A DNA stretch of 64,000 nt, from contig NZ_LQNF01000006.1 in NCBI RefSeq assembly GCF_001618145.1, forward strand, positions 124,001 through 188,000, written 5' to 3'. How positions within the stretch are numbered: the stretch's first letter is position 1; each line of letters opens with the position of its first letter. The notes below the pieces were generated by a model that saw only the letters and a program-made list of their open reading frames with translations, was not told where the DNA came from and searched no databases. The translations under genes were made by a program, and so were the position numbers. Of this stretch, positions 44,218 to 52,228 are shown one piece after another. Source of the DNA: Oceanobacillus damuensis. GTDB lineage: Bacteria; Bacillota; Bacilli; Bacillales; Amphibacillaceae.

Positions 44218-45516
44218 TTGGATATAGATACCATAATTAGCTTACTTGCAGTTGCTGTGCTTCTTGCATTTACAGCATTTTTCGTAATGGCGGAATTTGC
44301 GATTGTGAAAGTGAGAAGTACTCAATTGGAACCACAGATTGAAAGTGGAAAAAAGTCGGCAAAATATGCTAAGCAGGTCGTTACACATTTGGATGAATAC
44401 TTATCTGCATGTCAACTGGGGATTACGATTACAACCTTGGGGATTGGACGTTTAGCTGAGCCTGCTTTTGAGAGAATGCTGCATCCATTAATTGGATCGT
44501 TTACAATGAGCGGGGCAATGGTAACAACTCTTTCAATTGCCATTTCATTTGCGATTGCAACATTCCTGCATGTTGTAGTTGGGGAACTTGCACCAAAGAC
44601 ACTTGCAATTCAAAAAGCAGAAAAGGTCACACTTTTTGTGGCGAGACCTCTTATCTTATTTTACCGGCTTCTTTTCCCTTTCATATGGTTCTTAAACGTT
44701 TCGGCACGACTCTTAACTCGTTCTTTGGGATTAAAACCTATGAGCGGTCATGGGGAATCTCACAGTGAAGAAGAATTACGCTTAATTCTTGCAGATAGCT
44801 TTAAGAGTGGTGAAATCAACCAGTCAGAAATGATGTATGTTAACAACATTTTTGATTTTGATGAACGTGTGGCAAGGGAAATAATGGTTCCTCGTACAGA
44901 AATGGTTTATCTTTCAAAAGAGGACAGCTTTGAAGAAAATATCGAAATTATTCGTGATGGACAGTTTACAAGATATCCTGTAGCAGATGAAGATAAAGAT
45001 AATATTATTGGTTTAGTGAATCTGAAAGAGGTTTTCACCGGTCAGTATGATGAGGATAAACCAAATACTATTGAAAAATTCATTCGTCCAATTATCCACG
45101 TTTCAGAAGCTACTCCAATTAAACAGCTCTTGGTAAAGATGCAAAAAGAGCGAATTCATATGGCAATCGTCAATGATGAATACGGGGGGACTGCCGGGCT
45201 TGTAACGGTAGAAGATATTTTAGAAGAAATTGTCGGTGATATTCGTGATGAATTTGACGAAGATGAAATTCCGGATATTGAGGAAATCGATGAGAAAACG
45301 ATACTTGTTTCAGGTAAATTGAATTTGGACGAAGTAAATCAACGTCTGGGTATATTGCTTGAAGACGATGAGGTCGATACAATCGGTGGCTGGTTCTTTA
45401 CTAAGAATCTTGACGCTGACGTAGGATCTTCCATGGAATTCGATGGACATGAATTCGTGCTCGATGAAAAAGATGGATACCAGATAAAGCGAATTAAAAT
45501 TGCTAAAATTGTCTAG
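44218..45516 (+). CDS. CNNM/HlyC-CorC family transporter with CBS pair
   Basis: 432 aa, related to B. subtilis YhdP (MpfA), implicated in magnesium efflux. DUF21 membrane domain of about four helices (1-175) with FFVMAEFAIVKVRST, SACQLGITITTLGIG and VVVGELAPKTLAIQ; two CBS domains (about 215-330) with MVPRTEMVYL and GGTAGLVTVEDILEEIVGDI; C-terminal CorC/HlyC domain (about 345-432). The start must be at or after 44218 because TAA precedes it in frame. The leader RNA and minicistron upstream probably control it. Confidence 0.9.
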   Translation: MDIDTIISLLAVAVLLAFTAFFVMAEFAIVKVRSTQLEPQIESGKKSAKYAKQVVTHLDEYLSACQLGITITTLGIGRLAEPAFERMLHPLIGSFTMSGAMVTTLSIAISFAIATFLHVVVGELAPKTLAIQKAEKVTLFVARPLILFYRLLFPFIWFLNVSARLLTRSLGLKPMSGHGESHSEEELRLILADSFKSGEINQSEMMYVNNIFDFDERVAREIMVPRTEMVYLSKEDSFEENIEIIRDGQFTRYPVADEDKDNIIGLVNLKEVFTGQYDEDKPNTIEKFIRPIIHVSEATPIKQLLVKMQKERIHMAIVNDEYGGTAGLVTVEDILEEIVGDIRDEFDEDEIPDIEEIDEKTILVSGKLNLDEVNQRLGILLEDDEVDTIGGWFFTKNLDADVGSSMEFDGHEFVLDEKDGYQIKRIKIAKIV

Positions 45517-45525
45517 GGACATCAA

Positions 45526-45661
45526 AACCGGAGCTGGACTAACAAAAGCGGAGGTGACAGTTTAGAAACGCATGCATAAGCAAGGGACTGGAAAGCGCAT
45601 GGTTTTTGCGCTTGGAATGTCCATTGCTTATGACAGGAGTTTCTAGGAACCGGAGCTGGAC
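45526..45661. repeat. Long hairpin flanked by 14-bp direct repeats
   Basis: AACCGGAGCTGGAC occurs at 45526-45539 and 45648-45661. Between them lies a long interrupted hairpin: TAGAAAC/GTTTCTA (45563/45639), CATAAGCAA/TTGCTTATG (45575/45624), GGAC/GTCC, and AAGCGCA/TGCGCTT (45593/45607). It reads like a small structured element, not a simple terminator. Confidence 0.55.
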
Positions 45662-45720
45662 GCGGCTGTTTATGTTTAAAAGTTAGTTGCGGCCAAAATT
45701 TGGACTTTCTTATTTTTCAT

Positions 45721-45756
45721 AAAAGGCATACCTGCAAGCCAGGTATGCCTTTTTAT
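45721..45756 (+). terminator. Terminator, plus strand
   Basis: AAAAGGCATACCTG (45721-45734) with CAGGTATGCCTTTT (45740-45753). Confidence 0.88.
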
Positions 45757-45905
45757 GGTTGCTCAAAGGAATATATTTCCGCATTGGATTAAATAATTTT
45801 GACATTAATAAAATAAGTTTAAACATTTAACTGAGACATACTTAGAATGCCAGCCACATTAATCGTCTTTCTAAACACGATAAAAATAATGCTGTTTTCG
45901 TAATA

Positions 45906-46395
45906 TTTGTTGCTTAGTATGCTTCACATTTTGTGTAAAATGCGAAGTAACTTAGGTTTTTTCAGGAGATATGTGCATCTGCTGGCGTCCGGGATCGCTC
46001 TGGGCGGATGCTTTCCGCGGGCACGGCCTCAGCCCCGAAGAGAAAACCACTCTTCTGGTCTTCGGACACGTGCTTCTCCCGCAGGAGTCACCGCCCGCCG
46101 CTCACCCGGACTGGCGAAGCTGTATAATTAGATTTTGCTATTAAGAATGCAGTTTATTAGCAGCTAACTTAAACAGCTCTGGGAAATACACGGAGACTCC
46201 AACGGGAGGAAAGGCATAGGTGAGACACTGAAATGCGTTAGCATGAAGGGGCTCACCAGCCGCCCGTGGAAAGCGCAGTGTATTTCCCAGAGCGGTCGCC
46301 GAAGTATCTCGCTTCCATTATTCGTGCCAAAGTTCTAACACAAATAGAAGTTACGTCGCATTTTATATCAACTGCGCAAATAATAAGCAACAAAA
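45906..46395. repeat. 490-bp imperfect inverted repeat of GC-rich elements
   Basis: Outer arms: TTTGTTGCTTA (45906-45916) with TAAGCAACAAA (46384-46394), and TAAAATGCGAAGTAACTT (45936-45953) with AAGTTACGTCGCATTTTA (46348-46365). Inside sit two head-to-head GC-rich elements: one minus-oriented (about 45983-46120), one plus-oriented (about 46171-46311). Both share the pattern GAGACTCC/TGACTCC, GGGA, CCGCCCG or CCCGCGGAAAGC, and CAGAGCG. This element type is dispersed in Bacillaceae genomes. The 74-codon frame at 45907-46131 is inside it and is not a gene. Nothing else is seen to 46585. Confidence 0.65.
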
Positions 46396-46585
46396 TGGCC
46401 TCCTGATTCTAACAGGCTTATCGATTTTTTCACTCCAAGAAAGTTGAGATTTATTAGAGTGAGACAAAGGAATAGATACTGAACGATAGATTTGGTTTCT
46501 CTTGTTCCTTGTAGTATAGGTTTATTTCCATATGGTTTCGGATAAATGACTAATATAATTTCTTTTAGGAGGTTATCAAAACTTT

Positions 46586-47389
46586 ATGGCTATAAATGAA
46601 AAGTTAAAAGAGTTGGAAAATGTCAGAATGGAAGGCAGCAATAAAGTTTTTACCATGTACTTAAATACCGACCCGGCTGACCCTGACCAGCAAGGCGGAG
46701 AATGGAAAATCCATTTCAAAAATGGAATGCGTAACTTCGAAAGTTACCTAAAAGAGGCAAATGACAAAGAGGAATTGAAAAACTTTCAGCTTGTGAAAAA
46801 TAAAGTTGAGAAATTCATTAAGGAAAATGAACAACAGCAATTAAAGGGAATTATCGTATTTGCCACTGCCGATGAGGTAGTCTGGTATGCAGATATTGTC
46901 CAAATGCGAGTCGAAAATGAATTTTACTGGCAGGAAACACCTGAATTGAATCAACTTAAACAAATTGAAGAAACATATCCTAAGACAGGTATTATCCTCG
47001 TGCAGCAAAATGAGATTAAAGTAATCGACTCTTATCTGAATCAGGTTGAGGAAACGCTTTCTTATGAACTTGATGTTGAAGAAGAGACATGGAGAATAAT
47101 GCAGGGGCCACGGAAGGCTAACTCTGCAACCGGTCTAGGTTCTTCCAATATCCAAAAGGATAACTTTGAGGCCAGATATGAAGCCAATCAGCAGCGCTGG
47201 TACAAAAGTATTGCTCCAAAGCTGGATAAACAGGCGAAGGATAGAAAATGGGAAAAAATATTCGTTGTCGGTGAACCTTCCGCATCGAAAGAATTGTCAA
47301 ATCAGATGAACAAACAAGTCGATGAAGTAATCCAGAAAAACATGCTGGATCATGAAGAGACGAAAGTAATGAAGGAAGTTTTTGGGTAA
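46586..47389 (+). CDS. VLRF1/baeRF-type release-factor-like protein
   Basis: 267 aa, cytosolic. Resembles bacterial members of the eRF1-like (VLRF1/baeRF) families: MYLNTDPADPDQQGGEWKIHFKNG near residues 24-46, a central domain with GIIVFATADEVVWYADIV, and GIILVQQNEIKVIDSYLN. The C-terminal part (KWEKIFVVGEPSASKEL) is the third eRF1-like domain. These are thought to act on stalled ribosomes, but the role in Bacillaceae is not proven. An AGGAGG site precedes the ATG. Confidence 0.68.
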   Translation: MAINEKLKELENVRMEGSNKVFTMYLNTDPADPDQQGGEWKIHFKNGMRNFESYLKEANDKEELKNFQLVKNKVEKFIKENEQQQLKGIIVFATADEVVWYADIVQMRVENEFYWQETPELNQLKQIEETYPKTGIILVQQNEIKVIDSYLNQVEETLSYELDVEEETWRIMQGPRKANSATGLGSSNIQKDNFEARYEANQQRWYKSIAPKLDKQAKDRKWEKIFVVGEPSASKELSNQMNKQVDEVIQKNMLDHEETKVMKEVFG

Positions 47390-47401
47390 AACGGCTATAA
47401 A

Positions 47402-47434
47402 AAAGACAGTGTCTGCTTATAAGACACTGTCTTT
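47402..47434. terminator. Bidirectional terminator
   Basis: AAAGACAGTGTCT (47402-47414) with AGACACTGTCTTT (47422-47434), between convergent genes. Confidence 0.88.
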
Positions 47435-47442
47435 GATGTTTT

Positions 47443-47880
47443 TTATTGCTCTTCAGTGAGATATTTTTCATTTACAAAGCCTGTAAAATGTGGAGTAGTG
47501 ACTTTTAGCCATTCACTTCCATCGTCTTCAACATCAACTTCCTGATTAAGTGTCAGTATACCGGAAATTTCGTATTCGGTTCCCGGACCACTTCGGACAT
47601 TAAGTGAGTCTACATTAACGATTCGTTTGGAATGAGTAATCCTGTTATCTTCTTCTGATTCCTCTGCTTGTTCGCGGTCTGTTTCATCAACGGATGCACT
47701 TCCTTCTTCTTCATGATCATCCTCAGATTCCGTTGTGTCCTGGTGTTCATTAGCTGAACCAGACTGACTGTTAACCTGAAACTCAGGATTCATGAAATTA
47801 TGTTGCATGATCGCTACAAATGCTATAAAGCCTGCTGATAAAATAAGTAGTATTGTAAATAGTATTCCTTTTCGGTTCAT
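47443..47880 (-). CDS. Membrane-anchored SH3b domain protein
   Basis: 145 aa. N-terminal signal-anchor helix (about 5-25), a very acidic low-complexity linker (40-82), then one bacterial SH3 domain: VDSLNVRSGPGTEYEISGILTLNQEVDVED and GFVNEKYL. SH3b domains bind cell-wall peptides. It is a short paralogue of the next gene (both start MNRK with a similar helix and SH3b), as though the transpeptidase domain were missing. Enzymatic activity is not expected. Confidence 0.82.
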   Translation of the reverse strand: MNRKGILFTILLILSAGFIAFVAIMQHNFMNPEFQVNSQSGSANEHQDTTESEDDHEEEGSASVDETDREQAEESEEDNRITHSKRIVNVDSLNVRSGPGTEYEISGILTLNQEVDVEDDGSEWLKVTTPHFTGFVNEKYLTEEQ

Positions 47881-47940
47881 TTTTCAGTTCTCCTATAAAT
47901 TAAATGTCTAGAAGTAGTATACATGAACTTACAACAAAAT

Positions 47941-47972
47941 GAAAAGAACTGGCTGTCAGTTCAGTTCTTTTC
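47941..47972 (-). terminator. Terminator of the L,D-transpeptidase gene
   Basis: GAAAAGAACTG / CAGTTCTTTTC (47941-47951 with 47962-47972), then T-rich on the minus strand. Confidence 0.75.
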
Positions 47973-47978
47973 ATTTTC

Positions 47979-49256
47979 TTAATAGTTTCCTAGTCCACTT
48001 GCAGGTGTTTGGATAATGACTGGATTTTTTGCGGGATCGAGCCATTTTAAAATCGAAAGGACATTCGGTTCAGATACCCCAACACAGCCTAACGTATGGC
48101 CACTCGCAATATGAAAGAAGATCGCACTTCCTTTGCCAGGAGTACGGGACATATTGTAGTTAATTACAAAACCGTTTGTATATAGGGGAATATCCATATT
48201 TTCTGCACTGGCCCACTTGTCACTCGTTTCAGATTTGGATTGCCAACTGTTGTACAGACTGGAGTTGGAATCGTCAACCCATACATCATCTGGTGTAATT
48301 GCCCGGTATGACAATTTAGTACCTGGATTGCCTGCACGGCCAAATGCATGGCCAATGGTATACTTTCCGGTTGGAGTCTTCCCATCCCCTTCAACCTTAT
48401 TGTCGGCAAAACCATTTTTACCAATAAATCCGGAAACATCCAAAAGCTGCTGCCAGTTACCTTCCGTATTTCTCTCAAATGTCCGGACACGGGCAGAGCT
48501 GGTATTATAACCATCGGCAGTTACTAGAATCAATTGATTATTTCCATCAATCGATTTTAGCTTATCCACATCATTTGTTGGTATCGCACCTGTTTCAGCA
48601 GTTACTGTTTCTGTTTTTTCTTCTTGGTTGTTTTCAGGTGTTTCTTCAGATTTTTTATTTTCCTTTTCATATGTATCAGCTATAATTTCATCCGTCTGCT
48701 TTGATTCAATAGAGGAGGTAGATGCAGCTTCATATTGTACAGCTGTCTTTTCATCATCTAAGTATTTATCATTCACATATCCTGAAAGTTTCCCAGCTTT
48801 GATTTGGATCCAACCATCCACGGTAGAATCGGCCGCCTGGACCTCTTCATTGATTTTTACAATACCTGCTACATCATAATCCACTCCAGGTCCGTTACGG
48901 ACATTTAAAGACGAAACAGTAACATACTTCGTGGAAAAGCTAAGATATTCTGATTTTTCCTCTACAGTGGATTCAGCTTTACTTTCGGTTACCGTTTTAC
49001 CTTTATTTTCCGGATTTCCATCTTTTACTTCTTCCGGTTTCTTCTTTAAGGAAGGATTCCATTCTTTTTGCTTATTGTTTATTTCTTGTTCATTTTGCCC
49101 GGTTTCTTCTGCAAATTCATTATGCCTATGCTCTGAGTCTTTTTGTGCATCTGTTGGGGTGTTTTGAAAGTTTCCTTGCAAAATTACAACAGATAAAATA
49201 AATGCAGTAAAAATAATTGCAAGGCCACCCAGTAATATACCTTTTTTCCTATTCAT
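47979..49256 (-). CDS. SH3b plus YkuD-type L,D-transpeptidase
   Basis: 425 aa. Signal-anchor helix (7-26), charged linker, SH3b domain (about 112-168, VSSLNVRNGPGVDYDVAGI), a second linker, then a YkuD-like catalytic domain from about 240: DGKTPTGKYTIG and FFHIASGHTLGCVGV with catalytic Cys391 and the His upstream. L,D-transpeptidases make or edit 3-3 peptidoglycan cross-links outside the membrane. A GGAGGAGG site precedes ATG 49256. The paralogue downstream has only the SH3b. Confidence 0.87.
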   Translation of the reverse strand: MNRKKGILLGGLAIIFTAFILSVVILQGNFQNTPTDAQKDSEHRHNEFAEETGQNEQEINNKQKEWNPSLKKKPEEVKDGNPENKGKTVTESKAESTVEEKSEYLSFSTKYVTVSSLNVRNGPGVDYDVAGIVKINEEVQAADSTVDGWIQIKAGKLSGYVNDKYLDDEKTAVQYEAASTSSIESKQTDEIIADTYEKENKKSEETPENNQEEKTETVTAETGAIPTNDVDKLKSIDGNNQLILVTADGYNTSSARVRTFERNTEGNWQQLLDVSGFIGKNGFADNKVEGDGKTPTGKYTIGHAFGRAGNPGTKLSYRAITPDDVWVDDSNSSLYNSWQSKSETSDKWASAENMDIPLYTNGFVINYNMSRTPGKGSAIFFHIASGHTLGCVGVSEPNVLSILKWLDPAKNPVIIQTPASGLGNY

Positions 49257-49324
49257 TTAGTTTCCTCCTCCATCCTACCCAGTTATTATACATGAAATAT
49301 TCAAAATGCAGGGAGGGGAAAGCA

Positions 49325-49669
49325 TTACAATAAGCTTAAGGTAATAAAAACAGCTAAAATCGAAACGGTGAAAGAACTTAACACATATATACCAGCATGG
49401 ATGTATTGCTGATGCAGCAATAGTTGCAGCACCTCATTTCCAAAAGTTGAAAAGGTTGTATATGCCCCGCAAAAACCGACACCAAGAAGGAGCCAAGTTC
49501 GATCGGAAATCAATCCTTGCATATAGAAATGAAGGGAAAATGCCAAAAGCATGGATCCCGAGATATTGGCGATCCATGTAGCAATTAACCGTTTATTTAA
49601 TTTTACTGAAATGGAGTACCTGGCGATGCTTCCTAGGAAACCGCCAATGGCTACTAAAAGTAAGTTCAT
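49325..49669 (-). CDS. crcB: Fluoride channel CrcB/Fluc, second subunit
   Basis: 114 aa, four helices. Fluc motifs GGFLGSIARYSIS, WIANISGSMLLAF (the conserved Asn of the pore) and GFCGAYTTFSTFGNEVLQLL (Phe-box). Exports fluoride passively. It overlaps the first crcB by four bases and is likely its heterodimer partner, as in other Firmicutes with two genes. Start 49669 is the first Met of the homologous region. Confidence 0.93.
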   Translation of the reverse strand: MNLLLVAIGGFLGSIARYSISVKLNKRLIATWIANISGSMLLAFSLHFYMQGLISDRTWLLLGVGFCGAYTTFSTFGNEVLQLLLHQQYIHAGIYVLSSFTVSILAVFITLSLL

Positions 49670-50046
49670 TTGGCAACCTGCTTTCGGGTTCTCTGTGCTA
49701 GTTGAAATCCAAGGTAACAAAATACTAAACCGCCAACTAAAGTGATGATGATATAACCGAACGAAGCGATTGTACTCGTTTCCCATAATTGAACAGATTC
49801 CACAGCGAGGGCTGAAAAGGTAGTGAAGGAGCCAATCAATCCTGTCGTGAGTGCAATGAACGTATTTGCTTTGAGTCTTTGCTTTATAAACGTATTGTTT
49901 AATAGGTAGGCAAGCATGAAACATCCAATTAAATTCACAATTAAGGTTGAAAGGGGGAATCCATTTGTGTCGAGCAACAAGGATACCCCGTATCGCGCTC
50001 CTGAACCGAGCATTCCTCCAAAACCAATAGCAAGAAATGGTTTCAT
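49666..50046 (-). CDS. crcB: Fluoride channel CrcB/Fluc, first subunit
   Basis: 126 aa, four helices: GGMLGSGARYGVSL, LIVNLIGCFMLAYL and GLIGSFTTFSALAVESVQL hold the Fluc signature. Start 50046 has AAAGGAG nine bases upstream. It lies four bases after zur, so the fluoride channels appear to be at the end of the zinc operon. No fluoride riboswitch is seen nearby. Confidence 0.94.
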   Translation of the reverse strand: MKPFLAIGFGGMLGSGARYGVSLLLDTNGFPLSTLIVNLIGCFMLAYLLNNTFIKQRLKANTFIALTTGLIGSFTTFSALAVESVQLWETSTIASFGYIIITLVGGLVFCYLGFQLAQRTRKQVAK

Positions 50047-50050
50047 TGGA

Positions 50051-50464
50051 TTATGCTCCTTTACAGATCGGACACAGCCCATAGATCTCAAACTTATGTC
50101 CTTCAATAGAATAATTTGCGAGAGACTGTTGCACTTCATCCATCGGACAGACTTCTATCTCTTTCGTTTTTCCGCACACATTACATATAAAATGATGGTG
50201 GTGATGATGTGTGCAATTCATGCGAAAATGTTTTTCACCATTTAAATCGGTCGATTCAAGAATTCCGACTTCATCATATAAATGGAGATTTCGATAGATT
50301 GTGTCGAAACTGATTCCGTCATAGGTTGACTCCAAATAGTTGATCAGGTCTTTAGCTGTCCGGTAACCATCAGCATCTTCAAAATATGCAAGAATGTCTT
50401 TTCGTTTCCCGGTAGTTTTATATCCTTTATTTTTCAATATATCAATCGCTTCATTAATGTTCAT
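50051..50464 (-). CDS. zur: Zinc uptake regulator Zur (Fur family)
   Basis: 137 aa. N-terminal winged helix (SFDTIYRNLHLYDEVGILE is the recognition part), then a metal domain with a six-His run THHHHHHFIC, the CNVC and CPIC pairs of the structural zinc site, and a sensory site near HKFE. Zinc-loaded Zur represses zinc uptake. It overlaps znuB by four bases, placing the repressor in the operon it should control. Fur and PerR are less likely given the context. Confidence 0.88.
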   Translation of the reverse strand: MNINEAIDILKNKGYKTTGKRKDILAYFEDADGYRTAKDLINYLESTYDGISFDTIYRNLHLYDEVGILESTDLNGEKHFRMNCTHHHHHHFICNVCGKTKEIEVCPMDEVQQSLANYSIEGHKFEIYGLCPICKGA

Positions 50465-51312
50465 GCTGAATTCCTCGCTTTCCTCGGTTTGGAATTTAGT
50501 CTTTTTATTCCGATGGACAAGAGCAATATGAAAATGGATACCATAACGATTGTACCACCTGGAGGCATACTTAAATAATACCCCGATACAAGTCCTATAA
50601 TAACAGATAGCTCTCCAAACAATATCGATAGAAGCATCATTTGCTTAAATCCTTTGGCCAGTCTCATGCTTGCTGCTACAGGTAATGTCATAAGGGCAGA
50701 AACAAGCAGCACACCGACAATACGAATGGAAGAAGCAATGACTAGTGCAGTCAGGACGATAAAAAGTAAATGAATACGTTTTGCATGCAACCCCGTAATG
50801 GTTGCATGCTCTTCATCAAATGAAAGTGTAAAGAGCTCTTTGTAGAAAAGTGTAACAACGAGAACAATAAAGATCGTAATGCCTAGTATCATAAAAAAGT
50901 CATTTTGGCTAACGGCAGAAACAGAACCGAACAGATAATTAAATAAGTCTGTATTAAAGCCATCAGCAATGGATATAAAGATAACACTTAACCCGACACC
51001 TGTTGATAAAATAATTGGAATGGCAAGCTCCTGGTAAGCTTTATAAACGGAACGAAGTCTCTCGATCAGTACGGAACCAAGGACAGAAAAAAACATTCCA
51101 CTGTATAGTGGAGCTATCATCAGTCCGAATTTTTTCTCTGCCATCAAACCAAAGGCGATTCCCGCCAATGTCACATGGGAGAGCGCATCAGCGATTAAGG
51201 AAAGGCGTCTAACGACAATAAATGTACCGAGCAGAGGTGCAATTACTCCAATCAGCAATCCAGTTAAAAATGTATATCGTAAAAAATCATATTGAAAAAA
51301 ATCTGCGAGCAT
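50461..51312 (-). CDS. znuB: Zinc ABC transporter permease
   Basis: 283 aa with about nine helices, family ABC-3. Motifs LLGTFIVVRRLSLIADALSHVTLAGIA and the C-terminal GGTIVMVSIFILL. ATG 51312 follows GGAGGA; a TTG at 51327 overlaps that site. It lies 17 bases after znuC. Confidence 0.92.
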   Translation of the reverse strand: MLADFFQYDFLRYTFLTGLLIGVIAPLLGTFIVVRRLSLIADALSHVTLAGIAFGLMAEKKFGLMIAPLYSGMFFSVLGSVLIERLRSVYKAYQELAIPIILSTGVGLSVIFISIADGFNTDLFNYLFGSVSAVSQNDFFMILGITIFIVLVVTLFYKELFTLSFDEEHATITGLHAKRIHLLFIVLTALVIASSIRIVGVLLVSALMTLPVAASMRLAKGFKQMMLLSILFGELSVIIGLVSGYYLSMPPGGTIVMVSIFILLLSIGIKRLNSKPRKARNSA

Positions 51313-51329
51313 ATGTTGTTCCTCCAACT

Positions 51330-52085
51330 TTAATGATTATGGGTGACAATATTTACAGGATGCCCATAAAACTGTGATAAGTCTTTCTCGGTAAGGGAAG
51401 TATACTCTTCGGGATTACCGTGGAAATGTAATGTTTTATTCAGACAAACAATATCTGTTGCATACTCGGTCATTGTACCAGTGTCATGTGTCACAAGCAG
51501 CAGGGTTTTATGATGAACCTCGTGCAAGTGATTCAACAATTCGTAAAATCGTTTTACATTCTCATAATCCACACCGACAGTTGGCTCGTCAAGTATAATT
51601 AGTTCCGGGTCACTCACCAATGCACGAGCGATAAAAATACGTTGTTGTTGTCCGCCAGAAAGATTGCCGATATTTTCATGAGCATATTCCAGCATTCCGA
51701 CTTGGTTAATTGCTTCTAGGATTTTTGCCTTGTCCGTTCTTTTTAAGAATTTTAAATAGCCAATTTTTGAGGTAAGTCCTGAAGAAACAACCTCAAATAC
51801 GGTTGCAGGAAAGCCTTTATTAAATGTATTGGCTTTTTGTGATACAAATCCGATTTTGTTCTGATCCTTCAGCTTTTTAATCGGTTCATTAAAAATATGG
51901 ATAGAGCCCTGATCTGGTTTCAGCAAGCCAAGAATAAGTTTTATTAACGTTGTTTTCCCTCCACCGTTTGGACCAACTAATCCCATAAATGAGCCGTGGG
52001 GAACTTCAAAGTTAATGTTTTCCAGAACACTTTTATTTTCATAGCTGTAGTTTATATTTTTCATTGATACTACGGGTTCTGTCAT
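51330..52085 (-). CDS. znuC: Zinc ABC transporter ATP-binding protein
   Basis: 251 aa. Walker A GPNGGGKTTL, signature LSGGQQQRIFIARAL, Walker B ELIILDEPTVGVD and the switch His in LLVTHD. It energises ZnuB. AGAGGTG site before ATG 52085. A terminator separates it from znuA upstream. Confidence 0.94.
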   Translation of the reverse strand: MTEPVVSMKNINYSYENKSVLENINFEVPHGSFMGLVGPNGGGKTTLIKLILGLLKPDQGSIHIFNEPIKKLKDQNKIGFVSQKANTFNKGFPATVFEVVSSGLTSKIGYLKFLKRTDKAKILEAINQVGMLEYAHENIGNLSGGQQQRIFIARALVSDPELIILDEPTVGVDYENVKRFYELLNHLHEVHHKTLLLVTHDTGTMTEYATDIVCLNKTLHFHGNPEEYTSLTEKDLSQFYGHPVNIVTHNH

Positions 52086-52199
52086 GGTAACACCTCTTTC
52101 ATTAAGTTTTCTTCGAAGGTTTTGTGGCTTTTCTTTCTTTGCAGCGATGCTGGAAGGCAGCAGAAAACAGCTTCGCTAATAACGTAAAAAAACAAAGGA

Positions 52200-52219
52200 A
52201 GCACCTTAAATAAGGTGCT
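52200..52219 (-). terminator. Terminator between znuA and znuC
   Basis: AGCACCTTA/TAAGGTGCT stem with a T-rich tail on the minus strand (TTCCTTTGTTTTTTT). Confidence 0.8.
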
Positions 52220-52228
52220 GATTGCCGT

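Noticed and set aside
45907-46131. 74-codon open frame, Arg/Pro-rich
   Set aside because: It lies inside the GC-rich dispersed repeat, has no ribosome site and has repeat-derived composition.
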